From: Phytopythium helicoides
Taxonomy: Eukaryota > Oomycota > Peronosporomycetes > Pythiales > Pythiaceae
Assembly (NCBI GenBank): GCA_024867545.1
Contig: JANFNE010000028.1
Coordinates: 186,001 to 250,000 of the forward strand
Direction: 5' to 3'
Length of the DNA stretch: 64,000 bases
Shown: in pieces, positions 38,424-48,597 of the stretch
Layout of the letters: each line of letters opens with the position of its first letter
Numbering within the stretch: position 1 is the stretch's first letter
Notes under the pieces: generated by a model
What the model saw: only the letters and a program-made list of their open reading frames with translations
What the model was told of the DNA's origin: nothing
Database searches by the model: none
Translations under genes and position numbers: made by a program

Positions 38424-40977
38424 CTACTGCTTGCGGGGGGAGGGCGGGCCGAGCTCTAGCTTGGAGGGGCCGAGAGCCTTCTCCTTGCTTGGATGTGGCT
38501 TGTTGTTGGCCACCAGCGAGCTGCTGCCGCGCGCCTTGAGCCGCTTCACAGCGATGATCAGACAAATGTTCACGGGGATGAGGAAGAACCCCACGAGGTA
38601 CAGCAGTAGTGACAGCATTGTGAGGGACGGCATGAGACCGCCGCAGAGAGAGGTGAAGACCTCGTTGAAGCCATCAGCGACGAAGGTGCAGTACATGGCA
38701 GCTTCGAACTCGTCCACGTCTTTGATGAGCGAGTTTTCGAGGCTGTGCTTGACCGCGTTGATGGCGTCCGCCATGCTGATCATCTCGTCTGTAAAGTCGT
38801 TCGCAAACGTGACAATGTTGTGGACGTCGGACAAGATTTTTGCAAGGAAGACCTCGCTTTCCACTTTGACGATGTAGAATCCGCTTGTCTTGCTGTAGAT
38901 TTCTCCGACATACACCGAAAAAGGGCAAGCCTGCGAGTCGGTGCAAAAGTATGGCCCTAAGCAGTCGTTGTCGTCGTTGTGATAATACTCAATCATATAC
39001 GCTGTTGCTGGCATTTCTGGGTCAACATCATCATTGATGATCCATGGCGTCAAAAGAGTTTCATTCGCCACAAAGTCATTTGGATGATTTGGTTCGCATG
39101 TGCCAACTGACTGCCCAGTCTCATCGTTTAGCTCCGCCAGGGAATCATTCAGCAAACCATCGACCAGGAACGGATCAGTTGTATCCTCAACAAGGCTGCT
39201 CAAGTCGGATATTGTAGAGAAGTCAGTAGCACTAGACGTGTTGATATCGGGGAAGTTGATACCGCCTCGAGCAAAAGAAAACTTGTCCGTCAAATCCAAC
39301 ACGTCCATCAACGACTCGTTCTGAAAACAAGCGTCCACAATCTTGCCCGTGTCCTGACCAAGAGGAATCGTCCAGTTCTGAGATAGAATGTCCACCACCT
39401 CACACATGTCACCCATCAACACGCTCAAGGCAAGCGCTATCGCACTGATGAGGAAGCACACAAAGAGCGCGATAAAACCGATGAAGTACGCGAGGTGCAT
39501 GAAGTTGGCGAGCAGCTTGATGGGCGTGAGTCCGAAGAGTACACCGACGAGTCCGATGACGACGACGACGAGTCCGATGGCGAAGATGGCGAGGATGGCG
39601 ATGCCGATGTAGCCTTTGTAGTCGACGAAGTATTTCTTGACATCGTCGATTTGTCCTTGAGTATCGTCGAGAGTTATGCGGGCACTTGCTATCTTGTCGA
39701 CTTGAGTGTTGACTTGGTTTCGGACTTCATGGGCGACACTGACCAAAAGCTCATCGATTTGTTCATGAACCGAATCTAGCTCGTCAACAGCTGGTGCAGC
39801 GTTATCATCAATTTGATTTGAAGATGTGGATACTGCATCGCCGATACTAGCACACACTGTGCAATTTAGGCAGACTGGATCATCAGATGTGCAGTTGGCC
39901 GGTAATCGAATATTAGAGACGTCAGTCGCTAAGAACTTCGAGTAATCCAACAAACGTGTCAATGTCTGAGCTCAAATCGTATAAACCACTTAGCGTCGTC
40001 GAAATATTCTGGGTGGCGTTCAAAACAGTGTCCCGAATGTCTTCAAGCGGGTCACTGAGGTTATAAGTCCACTGCCTACCATCGTCAATCGTCCCATCAA
40101 TGCTATCAAAAGTATCGGATACGCTTTCGAGGGCTGTGTCGCGATACAAGAACGCCGCACCCGCACACGCAGCAATACCAACCCCGAATAAAAAGAAGAA
40201 GAGCACCGGCAAAAACTTCTCCATACAAGTGTACCCGCCCTCGCGAGGCTTCCGACCCCCACATTTGTTGCAGCAGCACCGACACAGCAGGAAGAAAAAC
40301 ATGGTCAAGAGACTCAGAACCGCCAGAATCACACCCGGAGCCGCGAACATCCCCACCGACTGCGCGTACGACTTGATCTTGGCCTTTGCGTCGTCTGCCG
40401 TCATGGTCTCCGACTCAGCATACACTGTTGCACGATCCGTGTCGACCGACGGATCGAAGTCGGCCCAGTAACAGTTCGGCTTGACTTCGCACAGATGTTG
40501 CGTGTAGTAATTGCTGATGGTTGTAGAGTCGACGGCGTTCACGAGACGGATGCAGGTCCCGTTGTCGTACTTGTACGCGCGGTCGTCGGACGATGAGACG
40601 AATCGCACTTTCTTCGTGTCATCCTGTTCGCATAGCGTGATTTGCACGGCGGTGATCAGGTCGTTGTAGAACTTGGTCGTGCCGCCTCGCAGTTTCTTGA
40701 TCCCATTTCGAATCTTAGTGCCGACTTCTCTTGCACGTATCGTTGCTTGCTCCTGTGCTGTCGATTCAAGACGTCGCGTGACTTCAGATAATGCAAGATT
40801 GGGTAGTTTGACTCCTGACGAATACTCATTTCGAACGTCAACTGTCGTAGAACCTCCCATAGATTGGTATCCATAGTTGAAAGTGAAAAGTGCAGCTACC
40901 ACAAGGAAAGCTAGAGTAAATGCATAAGATTGCCAAGGAGATCGTTGCAGAGTAGTTACAATGCATCCTGAACTCAT
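38424..40977 (-). CDS. prominin-like pentaspan membrane protein 2, one-base frameshift
   Basis: Paralogue of the gene at 41283. The first frame runs from the ATG at 40977 to a TGA at 39924-39922; the second continues to 38424. Removing one base at 39924 joins them with the same residue count as the intact paralogue (SDDVSNIRLP against SSDMEGVTLP), giving about 850 residues. Layout: signal anchor, ectodomain, helix 1, Cys-rich loop RCCCNKCGG (prominin-1 has a very similar loop), helix 2, large loop, helices 3-4, second large loop, helix 5, basic tail. Prominins sit in plasma-membrane protrusions and bind cholesterol-rich membrane in animals; no role is known to me in oomycetes. The membrane core is almost identical to the paralogue, the outer loops are not. 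Confidence 0.75.
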
Positions 40978-41282
40978 GGATTTCTTCTTGCTGAAGTGGT
41001 GTCTATCGCTCTGGCAGTGGAAAGTTGATTTGTGGTGCTTGAGCGAATTGAAGACTTGTTTCTGTGTATAATTAGCGATGCATATAAATCTTCGTGAAAG
41101 TTGCTCGTCTATTTTGCTCGCCTCCTGTGAGTGCACCCTATTGCAATTTGAAGGGAAGACGCTGCACCGAAAGAACAAACAAGTATAAATATGGATGATA
41201 TTTTGGAAAGTGTATGTGTAACGATGCCTACGAAGCACCTTGAATGAAAGGACGATGCCTATCTCCGGCTTCATGTGGAGGA

Positions 41283-43757
41283 TTACTTGAATTTCATCTC
41301 GTTGTCCATGACATGACCACCATTTCCGCGAGCTTTGAGGCGCTTCACACCAATGATCAGACATATGTTCACGGGAATGAGGAAGAACCCCACAATGTAT
41401 AGCAGCAGTGACAGCATAGTGAGCGATGGCATGAGATCTCCACAAAGCGCGTTGAAGATTTCTTCATAGCCATCGGCGACGAAGGTGCAATACATGGCTG
41501 CTTCGAAGTCGTCAACATCCTTGATAAGCGAGTCTTCGAGTTCATTCTTGATCTCATTCATAGTGTCCACCATATTTGTCAAGTTTGACGTAAATGCATC
41601 ACTGTAGTCTGTGACTGCATCCATATCGGTCTGGAGCCCACCAATAAAGATCTCGCTCTCGTTCTTGACTGTGTAATAGGCGCTTGCGTTCGTGTAGAGC
41701 TCTCCAACGTAGACAGAATACGAGCAACCAGAACTATCAGCGCAATTATGTGAAGCAGTGCATGACGAATCGGATGTGCTGTAGTGACTAACCATATAAT
41801 CGACACCCGAGGTACCTGGATCACTGTCGCCATTTACTTCCCACGGAGTCAAGATTGTTGCGTCGGCAGTAAAATTATCACTCTGGTTAGCACACACCAA
41901 TTCTTCATTCAGCAGGTCGATCGAGTCAATAAGGTATTGATCCACGCCGAACGCATCCGTAGTACTTTCGAGAAGAGTGCTCAAAGCGTCAATTGAACTG
42001 AAGTCGGTAGCCTCGCTCACATCAATGTCAGGAAAGTTGATACCGCCTCGAGCAAAAGAAAACTTGTCCGTCAAATCCAACACATCCATCAACGACTCGT
42101 TCTGAAAACAAGCGTCCACAATCTTGCCTGTATCCTGACCAAGAGGAATCGTCCAGTTCTGAGATAGAATGTCCACCACCTCACACATGTCGCCCATCAA
42201 CACGCTCAAGGCAAGCGCTATCGCACTGATGAGGAAGCACACAAAGAGCGCGATAAAACCGATGAAGTACGCGAGGTGCATGAAGTTGGCGAGCAGCTTG
42301 ATGGGCGTGAGTCCGAAGAGTACACCGACGAGTCCGATGACGACGACGACGAGTCCGATGGCGAAGATGGCGAGGATGGCGATACCGATGTAGCTTTTGT
42401 AGTCGACGAAGTATTTCTTGACATCGTCGATTTGTCCTTGAGTGTCGTCGAGGGTTGTGCGAGCGCTATCAAGGGTATCTACTTGCGTATTCACAGCGTT
42501 CTTAACGTCATCTGCAACATCAACGAGGAGGCTATTAATCTCCTCGTGGGCATCATCCAGGGACGAGACTGCTGGGCCAGCGTTGTTATCAATTTGTGTC
42601 GCTGCTGTAGAGACTGCAGTCCCAATCACTGAACACGCGACACACTCCAGGCAGACCAAACTCGACGAATTGCAGCCGCTGGGAAGGGTGACGCCCTCCA
42701 TATCTGAGCTGACAACATCAAGAAGACTAACGAACGTATCCATGTCCGAGCCAAGGTCATCCAATCCAGACAGGCTTGTCGAAATGTCGGCAGTAGAATC
42801 AACAACAGTGTCTCGAATGCTCTCAAGGGGATCACTAAGATCATATGTCCACGCGGAAGCATTACTGATGGTGTGAGTGATACCATCAAAGGTATCTGAG
42901 ACTGCATCGATCGCGGTCCCGCGATACAAGAACGCCGCACCCGCACACGCAGCTATACCAACCCCGAACAAAAAGAAGAAGAGCACCGGCAAAAACTTCT
43001 CCATACAAGTGTACCCGCCCTCGCGAGGCTTCCGACCTCCACACTTGTTGCAGCAGCACCGACACAGCAGGAAGAAAAACATGGTCAAGAGACTCAGAAC
43101 CGCCAGTATCACACCCGGAGCCGCGAACATCCCCACCGACTGTGCGTACGATTTGATCTTGGCCTTCGCGTCGTCTGCCGTCATGGTCTCCGACTCGGCG
43201 TACACTGTTGCACGATCCGTGTCGACCAGCGGGTCAAAGTCGGCCCAGTAGCAGTTCGGCTTGACCTCGCACAGGTGTTGCGTGTAGTAATTGCTGATGG
43301 TCGTCGAGTCGACGGCGTTCACGAGGCGGATGCAGGTCCCGTTGTCGTACTTGTACGCGCGGTCGTCAGACGATGAGACGAATCGCACTTTCTTCGTGTC
43401 ATCCTGTTCGCATAGCGTGATTTGTACGGCGGTGATCAGGTCGTTGTAGAACTTGGTTGTGCCGCCTCGGAGCTGCTTGATGGCTTTGCGAACCTTGGCT
43501 CCAACTTCTGTTGCTTGGGCAGTGGCTTGTGCCTCGGCTGACTCCAGTCGACGAGTAGTGTGGAAGTCGTGGTTGTTCGCAATTCCTCCTTCAGTGATGG
43601 TCGAGTACGCGGTCTGTGCATCAGTTCGAAGTATCCCGAGCACCGACTGGATCGCCATTGCAGGTACAACTGCTTGAACACAAGTCGGCGAGCTTGAGAT
43701 GCCCATCAGAGCTATGGATGCAGCACTGAGCGTCCGCAGGAGGCGAGAGAGCCCCAT
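41283..43757 (-). CDS. prominin-like pentaspan membrane protein 1
   Basis: 824 residues from the first ATG (MGLSRLLRTLSAA), which starts a clear signal peptide; the upstream extension lacks an ATG. Helix 1 (PGVILAVLSLLTMFFFLL) is followed by the Cys-rich RCCCNKCGG loop and helix 2 (LPVLFFFLFGVGIAACAG). A large Cys-containing extracellular loop leads to helices 3-4 (IGIAILAIFAIGLVVVV; FIGFIALFVCFLISAIALAL). A second large loop with many N-x-S/T sites leads to helix 5 (LSLLLYIVGFFLIPVN) and a short basic tail. This is the five-helix, two-big-loop topology of prominin (CD133) proteins. Plasma-membrane location is inferred. Tweety-type channels also have five helices, but the Cys-rich loop favours prominin. 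No introns. Confidence 0.85.
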   Translation of the reverse strand: MGLSRLLRTLSAASIALMGISSSPTCVQAVVPAMAIQSVLGILRTDAQTAYSTITEGGIANNHDFHTTRRLESAEAQATAQATEVGAKVRKAIKQLRGGTTKFYNDLITAVQITLCEQDDTKKVRFVSSSDDRAYKYDNGTCIRLVNAVDSTTISNYYTQHLCEVKPNCYWADFDPLVDTDRATVYAESETMTADDAKAKIKSYAQSVGMFAAPGVILAVLSLLTMFFFLLCRCCCNKCGGRKPREGGYTCMEKFLPVLFFFLFGVGIAACAGAAFLYRGTAIDAVSDTFDGITHTISNASAWTYDLSDPLESIRDTVVDSTADISTSLSGLDDLGSDMDTFVSLLDVVSSDMEGVTLPSGCNSSSLVCLECVACSVIGTAVSTAATQIDNNAGPAVSSLDDAHEEINSLLVDVADDVKNAVNTQVDTLDSARTTLDDTQGQIDDVKKYFVDYKSYIGIAILAIFAIGLVVVVIGLVGVLFGLTPIKLLANFMHLAYFIGFIALFVCFLISAIALALSVLMGDMCEVVDILSQNWTIPLGQDTGKIVDACFQNESLMDVLDLTDKFSFARGGINFPDIDVSEATDFSSIDALSTLLESTTDAFGVDQYLIDSIDLLNEELVCANQSDNFTADATILTPWEVNGDSDPGTSGVDYMVSHYSTSDSSCTASHNCADSSGCSYSVYVGELYTNASAYYTVKNESEIFIGGLQTDMDAVTDYSDAFTSNLTNMVDTMNEIKNELEDSLIKDVDDFEAAMYCTFVADGYEEIFNALCGDLMPSLTMLSLLLYIVGFFLIPVNICLIIGVKRLKARGNGGHVMDNEMKFK

Positions 43758-44308
43758 GGTTGCAGCAAGTGCCAAATCCGAGACTGTCGCAGTTGGCAGA
43801 TAATGGATGCAGACCTTCGGTGTGTTGTTGTCTGCCACAATGGGGCGAATCGCCGAATGCCGTCCTCATGCTAGTTAGGGTCGCAGCAACAGCTGAGGGG
43901 AATAGATCGGGTGCAGCACCAAGTCTCGACCAGATACGACGCCTATAAATACATGGTTTTGATACGTTGAGTTGGCCATCAAGATCTCATCGCAGACAGG
44001 TCAAAAGCTCCGATGCTCATCGTGAGACCATCGATCTTGTCTTGCTGAAGGAACTGACTGGGAATAGCTGAGACTTGTTGCATGAAGATGCGAGTTTTTT
44101 TTAGGCAAGATGGTGTTGTCCTACGATTGATTTGGGCCGCAAATAGCTTTCTCGTTTGAAAAGCATTGAATGGGGCTTTTACTTCAGGTTGCTCAGAACC
44201 AAGCAGGACAGATGTTACCTCGCTACCAACTGCATCAAAAGGATCGAAGAGACTTATAGGCCTCCATCATATGAATGGAGCGCACACTCATGAACGCATC
44301 CACATACT
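43758..44308. other. intergenic region, no gene recognised
   Basis: Upstream region of prominin-like gene 1 and 3' flank of the first GH5 gene. No open frame of note, no repeats recognised. Confidence 0.5.
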
Positions 44309-45706
44309 CTAGACGTTCACCGTCAGCAGCCGAGTTTTCTGCTGGCTTGTCTGACTGGTCTGGCTGGTCTGACTGGCGCTCGAACCACCGCTTGAGCTCG
44401 CACTGGAGCTGGAGCTGCCCGGCAACAAAATCTCGCGCAGGGTCTCATTTCGCAGCACTGCACGCAGAGACCACGTGTTGAGCCCGGTCTCGTCGTCGTA
44501 GAGACGCCAAGCCCAGTATGTCCAGCCTCCTCCGGCCTGGTTCACGACGGCAGTCTCGGCCGCTGCAAACTCGTGGAAGAGTGCGTCATTGTCCGTGAAC
44601 TTGTTGTTGGTCGAGAAGCACCACTCACCGATGAAGAGCGGGTTGTGGCCCGTGCGGTTGTTCCAAGCAGTCACGTCGCCCTGGAAGTTGACCTTGACCG
44701 ACGTGTTGATGAGGTCCTCGTCCGAGACATCGTCATAGCCCCAGACAAAGTACGGGTGCCACTCGACCCAGACGTTCGTGTAGTCTGGTGCCTCCATGAA
44801 GCCGTTCATGGCATCCGGGGACTGCTCGTACAGCAGCGGCGCGATCGTGAGCACACAGTCGCTGAACTCGCGGATGGCGGCGTACGCGGCCTCGTAGTAC
44901 GCGTACAGCACCTCCTGTGTGGTCTCGGCATTGGGCTCGTTGAGCAGTCCGATACCCAAGAACGCAGGCTCATCCTTGTATCGATCCGCCAAGTATGTCA
45001 CGAGCGTGAGGGTATTGTTGACGTTCTCGTCAAACTGCCCCCAGTACGCTGTGCCGTACACAGATGGAGACGAGTGGTCGGCTCCGTTCTGTGATCCCTT
45101 GGCCCCGTGGATGCTAAGCAGCACGGCCACGTCGTACTTACGAGCCCAGTTCGTGATGAGTGCGTCCAGGTACTTGATCGTGCCGTTCGTGTACGCCTTC
45201 CACTCAGCCTTGCCGGACGGGTCGTTGTCATCGAAGCCGACGATCCAGTAGCCGATGGGCACCCGCACCGTGTTGAGCCCCGCGGCTGCGATGTCTGCGA
45301 TTTCGTCCTCCGTGATGAAGGTGCTGTGGTGGTACTCGAGGTTGGAGCGGATCGTATCGGGATCCGATGCCTCCGTGATGGCCGTGTACTCACCCTGGGA
45401 GGAGTTGGTCGCGCCCTTCCAAAAGTCCGCCGAGCTCGTCATCCAATACTCGGCCACGAGCCACGAGCCAAGGCACACGCCCTTACTCGACACCTCGCCG
45501 CTTCGGATCTTGTACTGCACGTGGTCCGATCCATCACTAGACCAGGATTCCGACGCCGACGAGTCTTCAAGCCCGGATGCTGCTGAGACCGTCGCAACCG
45601 CAGAGCTGGCACTGCTCACGTCCTGAAACGTAACGCTCGCGTCTCCCGCAAGCACACAGCCAGCCAGCAACGCCGATGCCAATGCGATTGCTGTCCTCTT
45701 GAGCAT
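44309..45706 (-). CDS. secreted GH5 exo-beta-1,3-glucanase-like enzyme 1
   Basis: 465 residues from the ATG at 45706 (MLKRTAIALASALL), which opens a signal peptide cut near LAG-DAS. Family GH5 features in order: GVCLGSWLVAEYWM near residue 75, NTVRVPIGYW near 155, acid/base Glu in GLLNEPN near 254, VEWHPYFVWG, and nucleophile Glu in IGEWCFS near 359. The sequence is typical of glucan 1,3-beta-glucosidases, which release glucose from beta-1,3-glucan; in oomycetes this is a main wall polymer. The C-terminus adds a Ser-rich tail with TSQ repeats that the paralogue lacks. Possible uses are wall remodelling or digestion of host callose. No introns. A core promoter motif lies 23 bases upstream. Confidence 0.9.
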   Translation of the reverse strand: MLKRTAIALASALLAGCVLAGDASVTFQDVSSASSAVATVSAASGLEDSSASESWSSDGSDHVQYKIRSGEVSSKGVCLGSWLVAEYWMTSSADFWKGATNSSQGEYTAITEASDPDTIRSNLEYHHSTFITEDEIADIAAAGLNTVRVPIGYWIVGFDDNDPSGKAEWKAYTNGTIKYLDALITNWARKYDVAVLLSIHGAKGSQNGADHSSPSVYGTAYWGQFDENVNNTLTLVTYLADRYKDEPAFLGIGLLNEPNAETTQEVLYAYYEAAYAAIREFSDCVLTIAPLLYEQSPDAMNGFMEAPDYTNVWVEWHPYFVWGYDDVSDEDLINTSVKVNFQGDVTAWNNRTGHNPLFIGEWCFSTNNKFTDNDALFHEFAAAETAVVNQAGGGWTYWAWRLYDDETGLNTWSLRAVLRNETLREILLPGSSSSSASSSGGSSASQTSQTSQTSQQKTRLLTVNV

Positions 45707-45728
45707 TTCGACTTGAGTGCTTGATGGC

Positions 45729-45742
45729 AAATTTGGTAGTGA
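45729..45742 (-). promoter_or_regulatory. Inr/FPR-like core promoter of GH5 gene 1
   Basis: On the minus strand TCACTACCAAATTT matches the oomycete TCATTYYNCAWTTT pattern at 11 of 14 positions and lies 23 bases before the ATG at 45706. It supports that start over any upstream alternative. Confidence 0.45.
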
Positions 45743-46377
45743 GAGGAGAGAGAGCGAGGCAAGCGCCAGAGAGAGTGAGCGATGGGAGGCGACTCGCTCG
45801 GCTGCCGCTCAGTAGGTGGAGCGACTTGGCAGACAGCGAGTAGCCACGGGAGTCGTGCATTCAGGCTCCTCTGGTGGCGCTGGGGGGACATCTGCGTGAG
45901 CACGTGCCGGTCTCGGTGGTTCTCAGTGTTTGAGAACTGGGTGATTGGCGCCACATGCGAGGATACGAGTTGCACCGACGGCGGAAACAGCTGGCGCTGG
46001 CGTTTCGACAGTCATCACCTGCGCCGTTTGACTTGGTTTCAGTATGCCAAACATCAAATCAGACGGCGTAGACGGGGCAGTAGCCAGATCTTTACAGCCG
46101 AAACCGATCTTCTGGTTCAGAATCGAGTCAGCACCAGTCGAAGAGCTACGACCAATCGCGAGGATGAACGGGCACTCGGCCACGCACTCGTGACTGGAGC
46201 GATGCAAGCGCGATCTGCGTTCGGATCGTCGATCCTTGCACCATCGCTGGCCACACCTCACGACGACAACGGCAGCAACTGATGATCGAAGACGCAGTCT
46301 ATTGCTCTATCGGCGGGTTCGACGACACTACTTGAAACACACGCAACACCTACTAACACTGGGACACGCTGTGGATC
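45743..46377. other. intergenic region between the two GH5 genes
   Basis: About 0.6 kb between tandem genes of the same direction. A (CT)n-type purine/pyrimidine tract lies near 45738-45780. No gene recognised; the antisense frame at 45923-46261 has no domain. Confidence 0.5.
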
Positions 46378-47667
46378 TCAGACGTCCGACAGGACGATCG
46401 ACTTGAGCGTGTCGTCGCGCAGCACGCTGCGCAGTGACCAGGCGTTGAAGCCCTCCTCGTCGCCGTAGATGCGCCAGCTCCAGAACGTCCAGCCGCCCTC
46501 GGCCTGGTTCATGACCTCCACCTGCGCGCGAGCGAACTCGTAGTACGCTTGCTGGTCGTTGGAGAACTTGCCGGCTGTGGCGAAGCTCCACTCGCCGATG
46601 AAGAGGCGGTTGTGGCCGCTGCGACTGTTCCACGCGGTCATGTCGCCTTGGTAGTCCGTCTGCACGGCCACGGTAAGCAGGTCGCTCTCGCTCGTGCTCT
46701 CGTAGCCCCATACGAAGTAACGGTGCCACTCGACCCACACGTTCGTGTACGATGGCGCCTCCATGAAGCCGTTCATGACATCGGGTGCCTGCTTGTACAG
46801 CAGCGGCGCCACACTCAGCACGCAGTCGCTGAACTCGCGGATGGCGGCGTACGCCTTCTCGTAGTACGCGTAAAGCTTGTCCTCGTCCGTCGAACCGTTA
46901 GGTTCGTTGAGCAGGCCAATCCCGAGGAACGCGTCCTCATCCTTGTAACGGTCGGCGAGGAACGTCGCGAGGTGCACCGTGTTGTCGACGTTCTCGTCGA
47001 ACTCGCTCCAGTACGGCGTGCCGGGGCTGCACGGAGATGAGTGGTCAGCGCCGTTCTGCGAGCCCTTGGCGGCGTGGATGCTGATGAGCACCGCGAGGTT
47101 GTGAGTCTTGGCCCAGTCCTGGATGAGCAGGTCGAGGTACTTGATGGTTCCATTGGAGTAGACCTCCCAGTCGGCGGCGCCAGACGGGTCGTCGTCGTCG
47201 AAGCCCGGGATCCAGTAGCCCACAGGCACGCGCACAGTGTTGAGCCCCGCGTCGGCGATGGCAGCGATCTCCGCCTCGGTGATGAAGGTGCTGTGGTGGT
47301 AGTCGAGGTTGGAGCGGATGGTGTCGGGATCGGCGGACTTGGTGATGGCTGTGTACTCTCCCTTACCTGCGTCGTCCTCGCTGACGCCCTGCCAGAAGTC
47401 GGCATCGCCTGTCATCCAGTGCTCGGCCACGAGCCACCCGCCGAGGTTGACGCCTCGGCTCTTGACCTCTCCGCTGCGGATCTTGGCTTGGATGTGCCCG
47501 CTCGTCTGCTGAGTGGACGACCCGTCGTAGCCGCGGTCCTCCGTCACGGTGCCGATCACATCCGTGTCATTCCCGAGGTCGTTGAAGCTCCACGAGCTCC
47601 CAGTCGTGGCCGAAGCCGCCGCGACCCCAGCAGCAGCCGCCAACACCGTCGCCAGTCGTCTCAGCAT
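46378..47667 (-). CDS. secreted GH5 exo-beta-1,3-glucanase-like enzyme 2
   Basis: 429 residues from the ATG at 47667 (MLRRLATVLAAAAGVAAA), a clear signal peptide; the frame upstream of it is open but the extension is basic and unlike a secreted start. GH5 motifs match those of enzyme 1: GVNLGGWLVAEHWM, NTVRVPVGYW, acid/base Glu in GLLNEPN near residue 252 and nucleophile Glu in IGEWSFA near 357. It ends LKSIVLSDV without the Ser-rich tail of enzyme 1. By family it should hydrolyse beta-1,3-glucan from chain ends outside the cell. The two genes are a tandem duplicate, clearly diverged over their whole length. No introns. Confidence 0.92.
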   Translation of the reverse strand: MLRRLATVLAAAAGVAAASATTGSSWSFNDLGNDTDVIGTVTEDRGYDGSSTQQTSGHIQAKIRSGEVKSRGVNLGGWLVAEHWMTGDADFWQGVSEDDAGKGEYTAITKSADPDTIRSNLDYHHSTFITEAEIAAIADAGLNTVRVPVGYWIPGFDDDDPSGAADWEVYSNGTIKYLDLLIQDWAKTHNLAVLISIHAAKGSQNGADHSSPCSPGTPYWSEFDENVDNTVHLATFLADRYKDEDAFLGIGLLNEPNGSTDEDKLYAYYEKAYAAIREFSDCVLSVAPLLYKQAPDVMNGFMEAPSYTNVWVEWHRYFVWGYESTSESDLLTVAVQTDYQGDMTAWNSRSGHNRLFIGEWSFATAGKFSNDQQAYYEFARAQVEVMNQAEGGWTFWSWRIYGDEEGFNAWSLRSVLRDDTLKSIVLSDV

Positions 47668-48480
47668 CGTCTTGGAGTCGCTTGGGGTCGATCGAAGTGC
47701 GCGCTTGGAGGCAAATGGGGGAATGAGCGGAGCTTCGGACAGCGAAGCGCGCCTCCGGCCGTTGCGTGTCATTCGGTACCGTAGGGCGTCCATTGTGGGT
47801 TCAAGTGGCTCTACATCTTGTTTGGCGTGACAGCTGTTGCTGCGCTGCTGACTACCATACAGTCGCGCAGTGAGCGGAGTTCGGTGCGGACGGTTTCACG
47901 CCGGCCATGCTGGCGAAACCGCCGGCCATACAGTCGCCAGTACAAGGCGCCGCTGGAGACGGCGCGGAAAACAGCCGGCGCCTTCAGTTGTGGCGCTGCG
48001 GTGGCGCCGTGAGCTCCACTCGGAGGCGCTCGGCTCTATGGCGAGGCGGTGGACGACGCGTTGAGCCTCGAGCGAATGCGGAGGCGACGCGAGTGGGCGG
48101 AGCACGTCAAGGCGCTGGACGGAGGGAGCGGCGCGAGCGAAGCGCGGAGCTTTGGACCAACGCGGACAGATGGAGACGGCGAAGACATGAGGGAGCTCTG
48201 ATTCGCATGCGCTTCTTATCCCGCCAGCATTTGCTCCGGATCATCCAAGCGGCCGGGGTTCCATGTGGCGCTATGATACGTTGTCCGTCAGATGCAGAGC
48301 GGCGAACAGCGGGAAGCTGCAGGCCACGCGAAAGCAGCAATTGTCGACGTCGGCGCCGTCCTGTTGAAGGCGAAGGCGTGCGTGCGCCCACTGACTGGCT
48401 GCGCCTCAAATCTCTCCCGACAGTTGCCGAACTCCCGCTTCAACTCCGTCCACATCCGTAAATTACTAATCTACTTTCCT
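47668..48480. other. intergenic region between GH5 gene 2 and COG3
   Basis: Divergent spacer. A very GC-rich stretch at 47870-48060 has several short GGCGCC-type inverted motifs. No gene or RNA recognised; short frames here overlap one another and lack domains. Confidence 0.5.
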
Positions 48481-48540
48481 CCAATCACAATCCATTCCTT
48501 CTCCAATTGGCCATAAATCCCAACTCCTTCCTCTCATTGG
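48481..48540 (+). promoter_or_regulatory. CCAAT-box cluster upstream of COG3
   Basis: CCAAT or its complement ATTGG occurs at 48481, 48503, 48506 (overlapping, as CCAATTGG) and 48536, ending 58 bases before the COG3 start codon. Position and density fit binding sites for a CCAAT-binding (NF-Y type) factor. Confidence 0.45.
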
Positions 48541-48597
48541 CCAAAACGCCCAAGAAGAGCCCGAGCCGATCCAAATCTCCCCCAACGCCTCCCCCCC

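Noticed and set aside
41283..43757. Tweety-type chloride channel
   Set aside because: Five helices would fit, but the RCCCNKCGG loop and two very large, Cys- and glycosylation-site-rich outer loops match prominin better.
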